Shown here piece after piece: positions 48,852 through 57,025 of a stretch of 64,000 nt of DNA (positions within the stretch are counted from its first letter, which is position 1; each line of letters begins with the position of its first letter). Both the position numbers and the translations under genes were made by a program. This DNA comes from Vibrio sp. HDW18 (lineage in GTDB: Bacteria; Pseudomonadota; Gammaproteobacteria; Enterobacterales; Vibrionaceae), in assembly GCF_011306175.1 (NCBI RefSeq), contig NZ_CP049913.1, forward strand, positions 496,001 to 560,000. The letters run 5' to 3'. The notes below the pieces were generated by a model. The model ran no database searches, had not been told where the DNA came from, and worked only from the letters and a program-made list of their open reading frames with translations.

Positions 48852-48866
48852 GCAAAATTTATACCC
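48852..48866 (-). promoter_or_regulatory. Sigma-54 promoter candidate of flgOP
   Basis: On the minus strand GGGTAT, AAATT, TTGC. The invariant GG and GC are ten bases apart, though the -24 box is weaker than consensus. V. cholerae flgOP has been reported as FlrC/sigma-54 dependent. It overlaps the leader of the divergent flgT gene. Confidence 0.55.
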
Positions 48867-48881
48867 ACTTGGGAAGTTACG

Positions 48882-50015
48882 ATGAAAAAAAATATTTTAT
48901 GCATAATTTCAATGCTTTGGCTAAGCCTTTATCTACAACCTGCCTATGCTGCATGGTATGAGGTGACAGGCTCTGCCGCCATCGTCTCTTCCAAAGAGGT
49001 GGCGCGTTTACACGCATTAGAAGATGCACTGTATAAGGCGGTAAATTTTGCCGGGGCAGATATTGGCAGTATCAGCAATTTAATGCCGCTTTTAGAATCA
49101 GAACGTAAAGAGTATTTATTCTCTAATCATGAAGTGCGCTATATCCAGATAGAAGAGCGTAAAACCATCAAAAACGTGATGTATGTCCGTGCTCGAATTG
49201 ATATTTACCCATCGGCAAACGCTTGCCATATTGAGCAATACAAAAAAACCATGCTAATCGGCAATATTGATCTCGCCTCACCCCAACAAGCGGTAATGGG
49301 ACAAATTTATCAAGTCGGCGATGATTTTGCTCAAGTGATCAATCGCCGCTTAGAACAAGAGTCTCGCAGTTTTGTTTCAGTTGGCACCACCCAATACGAT
49401 ATTGACCCTAAGGCGCCAGATCGGATCAAGATGATCGCTCAAGATGCCGGTGCACAATACATTATTGGTGGAGTGATCAATGATTTAACCGCCACCATCG
49501 AGCAGAAAACCTTGCAAGATGACATCATCAATCGCCAGTTTGCCATGCAACTGAGTGTATTTGATGGCAAAACCGGTAATGAAGTGATGAGCCGTACTTA
49601 CCGTGAGGTGGCGCGTTGGCCATTTCCTAAAACCAGCCAAATTGATACGCGCAGTGCGCGCTTCTGGGCATCGACCTATGGTGAAATGATGCTGCGTGTT
49701 AGCCGCAATATCATGCTTGATCTGGAATCTGAAATTTCCTGCAAAATAACCTTACCGCAAATTATTGCTAAGTTTGGTAGCACTGCCACTATTGATCTCG
49801 GACGGATCCACGGGGTCAAGACCGGAGATAAACTTAGCCTGTGGCATACTGGTGCCTTTATTGATCAGCAAGGATTACCGCGTAATAAAGTGACTCAAAG
49901 TGAGATTAGCTTAACCGTCTCTCGCGTCTATGAACATGAAGCGGAAGTGACTATTGATCAGCCTGAACTTGCTTACAGCATTCAAATTGGCGATGTGATG
50001 CATAAACAGCGATAA
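48882..50015 (+). CDS. flgT: FlgT, H-ring protein of the flagellar basal body
   Basis: The 377-residue periplasmic protein has a Sec signal peptide (ISMLWLSLYLQPAYAAWYEV). The N-terminal domain VSSKEVARLHALEDALYKAV, a middle region with DPKAPDRIKMIAQDAGAQYI and IGGVINDLTA, and a C-terminal domain fit the three-domain FlgT fold. It forms the H ring outside the LP ring in Vibrio and helps recruit MotX/MotY (T ring). It ends the flagellar region. Confidence 0.92.
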   Translation: MKKNILCIISMLWLSLYLQPAYAAWYEVTGSAAIVSSKEVARLHALEDALYKAVNFAGADIGSISNLMPLLESERKEYLFSNHEVRYIQIEERKTIKNVMYVRARIDIYPSANACHIEQYKKTMLIGNIDLASPQQAVMGQIYQVGDDFAQVINRRLEQESRSFVSVGTTQYDIDPKAPDRIKMIAQDAGAQYIIGGVINDLTATIEQKTLQDDIINRQFAMQLSVFDGKTGNEVMSRTYREVARWPFPKTSQIDTRSARFWASTYGEMMLRVSRNIMLDLESEISCKITLPQIIAKFGSTATIDLGRIHGVKTGDKLSLWHTGAFIDQQGLPRNKVTQSEISLTVSRVYEHEAEVTIDQPELAYSIQIGDVMHKQR

Positions 50016-50276
50016 GCGATTTGATGAAGTGTCGAACTGGCACTTCATGCTTAATCACCCGCCGCACGCAAATTAATCCGACCGAGCTCATCCAGTGATA
50101 ATCATAACTGACTGGACTTTTTACTGGATAGCTAAACCTAGTAACCAAGCTTTGCAATGCAGCCGAACAAACAAGCTTGGATGTCAAGCTTTGGTCATTC
50201 CTGCTGCACATTTCTTCTCGTGCTAGCGAAAAGATTCTATTATTACTATCAATAGTTTTATTGATATTGATTGATC

Positions 50277-50783
50277 ATGCCGAAAAGTAACTTATCGACC
50301 AATACGGGTCATCGTTTCATTTCCAGAGCCAACACTGCCTATAAAATTCATATTCATACACCGGACGACACGGTGTTACATCGTTCGGTCGGTTTTATAC
50401 GGCTGGGTGAACAAAAAGGGCTGAAAAAAGCCATTGTGCTGCGTAATCAACTCGGCTTAGCAATGTGGGGCAAGTTTTGGCGGCAAATCCTCAAAGATCC
50501 TTATTTAATGACGCGCTTACCCCATAGCTTAGAGCCCAAAATTATCTATAAGCCCAGACCCACTCTTGAAGATCCAAAGGCGAGAGATACCTGCTATATT
50601 GCAGCGTGGCGTGAGTATGACAACCAAGATAGATGCGTTTTTCGCAGCGTCGTGTGTTCCATCAACAAGCACGGCAAACTCGCCGCTTATGCCAAAACCA
50701 AAAAAGCACTACTGGCAGCACACCAAGACTGCTTAGAACTGTTAGTGTTTATGGGCCGCTTAAACAGTATTGACCTTAAATAA
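50277..50783 (+). CDS. Uncharacterised basic Vibrio protein, possibly AP2-like
   Basis: The 168-residue, Lys/Arg-rich cytoplasmic protein has no signal peptide or membrane helix. Two stretches, GLKKAIVLRNQLGLAMWGKF and VVCSINKHGKLAAYAKTKKA with LLAAHQDCLELL, each read like the strand-helix of an AP2-type DNA-binding unit (a G-x-W/Y strand followed by an Ala-rich helix). This is a pattern guess only. I chose the ATG at 50277 over a TTG two codons earlier. It stands alone between flgT and ompA, where V. cholerae also has vibriobactin genes. Its own promoter seems to lie in the A/T-rich 50230-50275 stretch. Confidence 0.65.
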   Translation: MPKSNLSTNTGHRFISRANTAYKIHIHTPDDTVLHRSVGFIRLGEQKGLKKAIVLRNQLGLAMWGKFWRQILKDPYLMTRLPHSLEPKIIYKPRPTLEDPKARDTCYIAAWREYDNQDRCVFRSVVCSINKHGKLAAYAKTKKALLAAHQDCLELLVFMGRLNSIDLK

Positions 50784-50830
50784 ACAGGTTACCTTACAAA
50801 GGTTAGCCAAACTGAAGCTAGCCTAGCCAG

Positions 50831-50858
50831 AAAAACAAAGGCCCAATCGGGCCTTTGT
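50831..50858 (-). terminator. ompA terminator
   Basis: On the minus strand CAAAGGCCC and GGGCCTTTG pair around GATT and are followed by TTTTTC, 30 bases after ompA. It also faces the convergent orphan gene. Confidence 0.88.
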
Positions 50859-50887
50859 TGATTCAACATCAGTGATGAAGTGAAACG

Positions 50888-51844
50888 TTATTCGGTCACT
50901 TGATATTCAAACTCAGGGATCACCAACTCAACCCGACGGTTTTGCTGACGACCTTCAGCGGTTTTGTTAGTCGCGATCGGTTTTAGCTCACCTTCACCTT
51001 TTGCGGTAATCCGAGACTCTGCAATACCTTTGGTTTCTAATGCCTTAGCAACCGATTGTGCGCGACGCTCAGAGAGTTTTTGGTTATAAGCCTCTGAAGC
51101 CGTGGAGTCAGTATGCCCAACAACTTCTACTTTTGCCTGTGGGTACTCGTTGAGATAACCAACCACTTTATCCAGTTTTGGCATCACATCCGGTTTTAAC
51201 TCGGCGCTATCGCTAGCAAAGGTACTGCTACTATCAAGGCGTTGGAAAGTAAAGGTTTTGGTCACCGCAACTTTTTCCACAGGAGCTGGTTCGGCCGGAC
51301 GCGCCTCAACCACCGGAGCAGGCTGTTCACTGCCACCAAATTTATACACCACACCGACCGTGCCATTAGACATACTGGCACGTACTAGGTCATTGTTGAT
51401 GTCTGTAATATTTTGGTATTCAAATCGAAAACTGACATTATTGTTGGCATTAAATTCGACACCAGCAGCACCAAGGTAGGAGTAATCGTCTTTGTTACCA
51501 TAATCCACAAAAGCACCCCCAACTTTGCCGTACAAAGCAAATCCGCCAGCAAGAGGAATACTCAATTTAGGGGCTAATGTTATCGCGGTAACCTTATCAT
51601 CATTCAATCCTGCTGCAGTGAATTTACCTAAATAATCATAGCCCGCTTCAATCGATAACCATGGATTCGCTTGGTAACCTAAAAGAGCACCAAAGACTTT
51701 ACCTGTATCATCGCAAGGCTGCCCAGTCAAACAGGCATCGTCTAACCAAGATTTACCGACTTTACCTCCAATGTACACTTCTGCTACTGCTGCAGAAGAG
51801 GCCAGAAATAACGTCGCTGAAATAATTGCCGCTAGCTTTTTCAT
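50888..51844 (-). CDS. ompA: OmpA-family outer-membrane protein
   Basis: The 318-residue protein has a signal peptide (AAIISATLFLASSAAVAEV), an eight-strand barrel domain to about residue 175 (YIGGKVGKSWLDDACLTG to VGVVYKFGG), and a Pro/Ala hinge. A C-terminal peptidoglycan-binding OmpA domain follows, with VEVVGHTDSTASEAYNQKLS and ERRAQSVAKALETKG carrying the Asp and Arg that bind diaminopimelate. The short loop pair CLTGQPCDDTG could form a disulfide. A 286 bp non-coding leader precedes the next gene, leaving room for sRNA-controlled translation, known for Vibrio ompA. Confidence 0.92.
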   Translation of the reverse strand: MKKLAAIISATLFLASSAAVAEVYIGGKVGKSWLDDACLTGQPCDDTGKVFGALLGYQANPWLSIEAGYDYLGKFTAAGLNDDKVTAITLAPKLSIPLAGGFALYGKVGGAFVDYGNKDDYSYLGAAGVEFNANNNVSFRFEYQNITDINNDLVRASMSNGTVGVVYKFGGSEQPAPVVEARPAEPAPVEKVAVTKTFTFQRLDSSSTFASDSAELKPDVMPKLDKVVGYLNEYPQAKVEVVGHTDSTASEAYNQKLSERRAQSVAKALETKGIAESRITAKGEGELKPIATNKTAEGRQQNRRVELVIPEFEYQVTE

Positions 51845-52077
51845 AGTATTCCCTTTTATCTTTATGCTTATCGTCGCTCACGATTCATCGCACTACGACC
51901 ATTCAAAAAGCTTAATTCTGTTGAGAGCCAACCTTTTTGTTAAAATAACTATAGTGGATAAAACAAAAAGCAAAAGGCGATTAAGTTAATAACTTGTCAA
52001 GCTTTTGCTATCTTTTTAAAAAAGAAAAGCACCGTAAATTAACTTTAGTGTATAACGCTAAATCGAAATGATGATAT

Positions 52078-52109
52078 GCAAAAAAGCCGCAGTTTATGCT
52101 GCGGCTTTA
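52078..52109 (-). terminator. gltX terminator
   Basis: On the minus strand AAAGCCGCAG and CTGCGGCTTT pair around CATAAA and are followed by TTTGC, 23 bases after gltX. Confidence 0.88.
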
Positions 52110-52131
52110 GGTTTAAAAAGATAATGAATGG

Positions 52132-53559
52132 CTATTGTGCGTTTGCTTCGCGATTTTCAATATAGGCTAATGCCATTTTAATGCGACTAATCACCCGCGA
52201 TTGACCGATTAGGTGCATCACAGCATCTACCGATGGTGATTGACCGCCGCCCGTCACGGCCACACGCAGTGGCATACCGATTTTGCCCATGCCGATCTCA
52301 AGCTCTTCACACACTTGTGCAATGACTTGGTGCAACACTTCGGTATTCCACTCTGTTAGCGCTTCAATCTTACTCAGTGCCAGCATCAATGGCTCTTTCG
52401 CGACACCACGCAAATGTTTCTTCGCTGCATCGGCATCAAACTCAGTAAAATCTTGGTAGAAGTAACGCGATTGCTGGGCCAGTTCGACTAGGGTATTGCA
52501 ACGCTCACCCATTAACTTAACCACCTCAGCCAATGCTGGCCCAGTAGTCTTGTTAATGCCTTGATGATCAAAATGCCACTCAAGGTGTTTCGCCACATAC
52601 TCCGGCTCTGACGTCTTGATGTAGTGATTATTCAACCACAGCAGTTTATCAGTGTTAAACGCTGACGCTGATTTTGAAATAGCTCCCAAGCTAAACAGCT
52701 TGATCATTTCCTCGCGCGAGAAAATCTCTTGGTCGCCATGTCCCCAACCTAAACGCACTAAGTAGTTCAGCAGCGCTTCAGGCAGGTAGCCGTCATCACG
52801 ATATTGCATGACAGAAACCGCGCCATGACGCTTAGACAATTTGGCACCATCATCACCCAAGATCATTGCACAATGGGCAAAGGTTGGGATGGTAGCGCCC
52901 ATGGCTTTGTAAATGTTGATTTGGCGCGGCGTGTTGTTGATGTGGTCTTCACCACGAATTACATGACTGATCCCCATATCGACATCATCTACTACAACAC
53001 AGAAGTTATAGGTTGGCGTGCCATCAGTACGACGAATGATCAGATCATCGAGTTGGTCATTACGGATTTCGATCCGGCCACGGATTTGGTCATCAAAAAC
53101 TACGCTCCCCTCTTTCGGGTTACGGAAACGGATACAACAAGGATCGCCTTGCTTAGCCGCCGCATTGACCGCTTTGATTTTGGGATGGTTCGCATCGTAA
53201 CGCGGCATCTCTTTATTGGCTTCTTGCTCGGCGCGAATTTCATCCAGCAGCTCTTTTGAGGCATAGCATTGATAGGCTTTGTCTTCCGCCAATAGTTGAT
53301 CGATCACTTGATTGTAACGGTCAAAACGTTTGGTTTGGTAGTATGGGCCTTCATCCCATTCCAAGCCTAACCATGTCATGCCTTCAATGATGGCATCTAC
53401 CGCCGCCTGAGTTGAACGCTCTAAGTCCGTATCTTCAATACGTAGCACAAATTCACCGCCTTGGCTTTTTGCATACAACCAAGAATAGAGTGCTGTACGC
53501 GCACCACCTACGTGCAGATACCCAGTTGGACTAGGCGCAAAACGAGTTTTAACCGTCAT
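52132..53559 (-). CDS. gltX: GltX, glutamyl-tRNA synthetase
   Basis: The 475-residue class I synthetase has the HIGH-type motif in [20 protein letters not shown] (residues about 5-20) and the KMSKS-type motif [11 protein letters not shown]. It charges tRNA-Glu, which also supplies HemA (at 21720) with its substrate. I chose the ATG at 53559, the canonical [13 protein letters not shown] start; the extension to 53679 is unconserved. Confidence 0.96.
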   Translation of the reverse strand: MTVKTRFAPSPTGYLHVGGARTALYSWLYAKSQGGEFVLRIEDTDLERSTQAAVDAIIEGMTWLGLEWDEGPYYQTKRFDRYNQVIDQLLAEDKAYQCYASKELLDEIRAEQEANKEMPRYDANHPKIKAVNAAAKQGDPCCIRFRNPKEGSVVFDDQIRGRIEIRNDQLDDLIIRRTDGTPTYNFCVVVDDVDMGISHVIRGEDHINNTPRQINIYKAMGATIPTFAHCAMILGDDGAKLSKRHGAVSVMQYRDDGYLPEALLNYLVRLGWGHGDQEIFSREEMIKLFSLGAISKSASAFNTDKLLWLNNHYIKTSEPEYVAKHLEWHFDHQGINKTTGPALAEVVKLMGERCNTLVELAQQSRYFYQDFTEFDADAAKKHLRGVAKEPLMLALSKIEALTEWNTEVLHQVIAQVCEELEIGMGKIGMPLRVAVTGGGQSPSVDAVMHLIGQSRVISRIKMALAYIENREANAQ

Positions 53560-53700
53560 TTCAATTACCTTTATGAGATTCTTTTGCTGAGTGCTCAGCC
53601 TGCGAAATTTTGGGCGGTATTCTAACATCCGAGCTGACACGATGCTACGCACGATTTTTTGCAAATTCATACTGAGCAATATAAGTGTGGTAAGTAAGGC

Positions 53701-53731
53701 TTGACCTTACCTTAAGGGCAAGGTTTATGCT
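53701..53731 (+). promoter_or_regulatory. CueR-type (MerR-family) copper promoter of copA
   Basis: TTGACC and TATGCT are separated by 19 bases, the overlong spacer used by MerR-family activators. The spacer carries the dyad ACCTTACC-x-x-x-x-GGCAAGGT-like sequence (ACCTTACCTTAAGGGCAAGG), close to E. coli PcopA. CueR itself is not encoded in the window. Confidence 0.85.
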
Positions 53732-53759
53732 TGATGACATTCCGCTAGGAGGAGCGATT

Positions 53760-56479
53760 ATGAACCACTTTGCTTTACCACTGCGTGGCCTGCATTGCAT
53801 GAGCTGTGCACAAAAACTGCAGCGCCACCTCGATCAGCATCTCACTATCGAGATCACCGCGCTGAGCCCAACCTCGATTGAGCTGCATACTGATGCCAGC
53901 TTAAGTGAAATGCTCACTCACATTGAAGCTCTGGGTTATCAAGCCGGCAGCGAGCAAACTTATCGCCTACAGGGCTTAAACTGCGCGCGCTGCGTCAATA
54001 AACTCACCACGCACCTCGGCGCACGACCAGACATTGCCAAGCTACAAATCAGTAAAGATCAGCTTGATCTGGTCACTACCTTAACCGCAGAACAGCTAAC
54101 AGCGCTGGTGGCCGAAGTGGGTTATCTGGCTATAGCAGCAGAACAAGAATCAACACTAGCACCAGCAACCTCGATTGATGAGAAGAAAACTGACACGCCT
54201 GACGTTGAGAACGCCTCGAACACACAACAAACCGAGGCATCCAGCCAAACGTTCTCTCTTGTTATTAAAGGCATGACCTGCGCCAGTTGTGTCGCATCGG
54301 TGGAAAAAGCGCTGCTCTCGATTAAGGGGTACAGAATGCACAAGTCAACCTAGCCGAGCAAAGCGCCTTGATTAAAGCCAGTTTCGCCGATCCACAATCA
54401 CTGCTTAACGCCATTCAAAGTGCTGGCTACCAAGCAGAGATCTTAGATGATCCCACACAGCAACAAGCCAAGCAGCAAGCGCAACTCGACGCGTTACAAA
54501 AACAGCATCAACAGAGTTCCTTACTCGGTATGGCGCTGGGTGCACCTTTAATGTTGTGGGGCATCTTGGGCGGTAATATGATGATCCGCAACAGCCATGA
54601 TCAGTGGCTTTGGGGCGTAATAGGTATGCTCTGTTTCGCTCTATTAGTCACGGCTGGACGTCACTTCTTTGTCAATGCATGGCGAGCGCTCACTCACCGC
54701 CGAGCCACTATGGATACTTTAGTCGCACTAGGTACCGGTGCAGCGTGGTTTTACTCCATACTGGTGGTGATTTGGCCGCATGCTTTTCCTGAAGCAGCAC
54801 GGCATGTGTACTTTGAAGCGACGGCCATGATCATTGGTTTAATTTCACTGGGCCATTACATTGAAACCAAAGCCAAAAGCCGCACTAACCGCTCGTTGCA
54901 AGCTTTGCTTAATTTACAACCTCAGCACGCTACACAAGTAACCGAGCAAGGCGATCAGTTAATTACCGTCGCGGATATTCAGTTAGGTATGGCACTGCGT
55001 ATCAAACCGGGAGAGCAAATCCCGGTTGATGGTGTTGTCTACTCTGGCCACTCTTATCTAGATGAATCGATGCTAACCGGCGAGCCGATCCCGGTGCTCA
55101 AAGAAATCGGCGCGCAAGTCGCGGCGGGAACGCTCAATCAAGATGGCAGCTTAGTAATTCACGCCACCGGAATTGGCTCACAAACCATGCTCGCGCGGAT
55201 TATTCAAATGGTGCGCCAGGCACAAAGCAGCAAACCCGCGATTGCTCGCTTGGCCGATCAAATTTCCGCGGTGTTTGTTCCCGTGGTGGTGTGTATCGCA
55301 CTGCTGTCTGCTGCGCTATGGTACTGGTATGGTCCCGATCCCAAAGCCAGTTACATGCTGGTGGTCGCCACCACGGTACTGATCATCGCTTGCCCGTGCG
55401 CTTTAGGTTTAGCCACGCCACTGTCGATTACCGTTGGCATCGGCAAAGCGGCTGAAATGGGGATTTTAATCCGCGATGCCAATGTGCTGCAAACCGCCAG
55501 TCACATCAATTGCGTAGTATTTGATAAAACCGGCACGCTCACCTTAGGCAAACCAACCGTGCAAGCACTGCATGTGCTGCAAGGGGATGAAGCGCAGTTG
55601 CTTGGCTTACTCTATGCACTTGAGCAGCAATCGGAGCACCCTCTTGCCAAAGCGATGTGTGAGTATGCCAAGCAGCGTGGGATTGATCCGCTTGAGATCA
55701 CGGAATTTACCAACCGACGTGGACGTGGTCTATCCGCCATCTACCAGCAGCACAGCGTTTTCATCGGCTCTTTAGCCTTGATGCAAGAGCAACGCATTGA
55801 TTTATCGGTAGCTAAACTATATTTACACCAGTTTGCCACCCAAGCTTGGACTCCGGTTGCCATCGCGTATGCGGGGCAATTGCAGGGAGTATTGGCGATT
55901 GCCGATCCAATTAAACCGAGCTCAGCCCTTGCGGTACAAAAGCTCAATCAACTTGGGATCCATACCGTGATGTTGACTGGCGATCATGCCTCGGTCGCCA
56001 ACGCTATCGCGCAGCAACTCGGCATCACTCAAGTCATTGCGCAAGTGCTGCCCGACCAAAAAGCGCGGCATATTCAAGCGTTGCAGCAGCAGGGTCGTCA
56101 AGTTGCAATGATTGGTGATGGCATTAACGATGCGCCAGCACTCGCTCAAGCGGATATTGGGATGGCGATGGGCAGCGGCAGTGATGTCGCGATTGAAAGT
56201 GCACAAATCACCCTGCTCAACTCAGCACCCACCAGCGTGGTCAGTGCGATCGAGCTATCACAAGCGACGGTGCGCAACATGAAACAGAACCTATTTGGTG
56301 CTTTTATTTATAACACGCTTGGCATTCCGATTGCGGCAGGTGTACTGTACCCGACTTTTGGATTTTTGCTGAGCCCGGTGATTGCCGGTGCAGCAATGGC
56401 GCTCTCCTCGATCACCGTGGTCAGTAATGCCAATCGCCTACGCTGGTGCCGCATCTCTTTCGATCAACACTCTCAATGA
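53760..56479 (+). pseudogene. copA: copA, copper-exporting P1B-type ATPase, interrupted by a one-base frameshift
   Basis: CopA pumps Cu(I) out of the cytoplasm. The frame has three N-terminal metal-binding domains with CMSC (C13/C16), CARC (C75/C78) and CASC (C174/C177). At the G-run 54326-54329 one G is missing: the frame after SIKG shifts and stops at 54353. With one G restored it continues VQNAQVNLAEQSALI into the ATPase, for a 906-residue protein. The second part has the CPCALGLATP transport motif, DKTGTLT phosphorylation site, and GDGINDAPALAQAD hinge. As written, an internal start at 54368 could still give a 703-residue ATPase without metal-binding domains. The ATG at 53760 has an AGGAGG site; the upstream ATG at 53727 lies in the -10 box. 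Sequencing error is an alternative to true mutation. Confidence 0.9.
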
Positions 56480-56487
56480 GGAAACCC

Positions 56488-56928
56488 ATGAAACGATCAC
56501 TATTGACCTTTGTACTGCTTACCACCATTGCAGGGCAAGCGCTGGCTGTCGAGGTCATCAACCATAAATCCGCTTACTGTGGCTGCTGTAGCGAGTGGAC
56601 GAAACACATGCAGCAACATGGCTTTAGCGTAAAAGAAGTTATCCATGAAGATATGGATGGCATCAAACAACAACTTGGCTTAGCCCCTAAGTTGGCTTCT
56701 TGCCACACTGCGGAAATCGGTGGCTATGTATTTGAAGGCCATATTCCGGCGCAAGATATTCAAGACTTTTTGGCTAACCCACCGAAAAATGCCAAAGGGC
56801 TCGCGGTACCGGGTATGCCGATGGGCTCACCGGGCATGGAATACGGTGATAAGAAAGACAGCTATACGGTTTACGCTTTTAATGAACACGGCCAAGTATT
56901 TGAGTACCGCTTCCACCAAGGTAATTAA
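56488..56928 (+). CDS. copG: CopG-like DUF411 periplasmic copper-resistance protein
   Basis: The 146-residue protein has a Sec signal peptide (LLTFVLLTTIAGQALAVEVI). The DUF411 copper-site motif is YCGCCSEWTKHMQQHGF, with VIHEDMDGIKQQLGLAPKLA, a second Cys/His pair in SCHTAEIGGYVFEGH, and a Met-rich GMPMGSPGM. V. cholerae CopG, the gene after copA, has been linked to copper tolerance, and DUF411 proteins are thought to handle Cu(I) in the periplasm. It starts eight bases after copA and shares its CueR-type promoter. Confidence 0.9.
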   Translation: MKRSLLTFVLLTTIAGQALAVEVINHKSAYCGCCSEWTKHMQQHGFSVKEVIHEDMDGIKQQLGLAPKLASCHTAEIGGYVFEGHIPAQDIQDFLANPPKNAKGLAVPGMPMGSPGMEYGDKKDSYTVYAFNEHGQVFEYRFHQGN

Positions 56929-56964
56929 TCAACGCTGAGAATAGGGTTTGATTGGACGATAAAA

Positions 56965-56990
56965 CAAAGCCTCCGCATGCGGAGGCTTTG
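56965..56990. terminator. Bidirectional terminator between copG and the hexosaminidase gene
   Basis: CAAAGCCTCCGC and GCGGAGGCTTTG form a perfect 26-base palindrome between convergent genes. Confidence 0.85.
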
Positions 56991-57025
56991 ATTATCCATT
57001 AAGTGAAATGTCGATCTCGCTGAGC

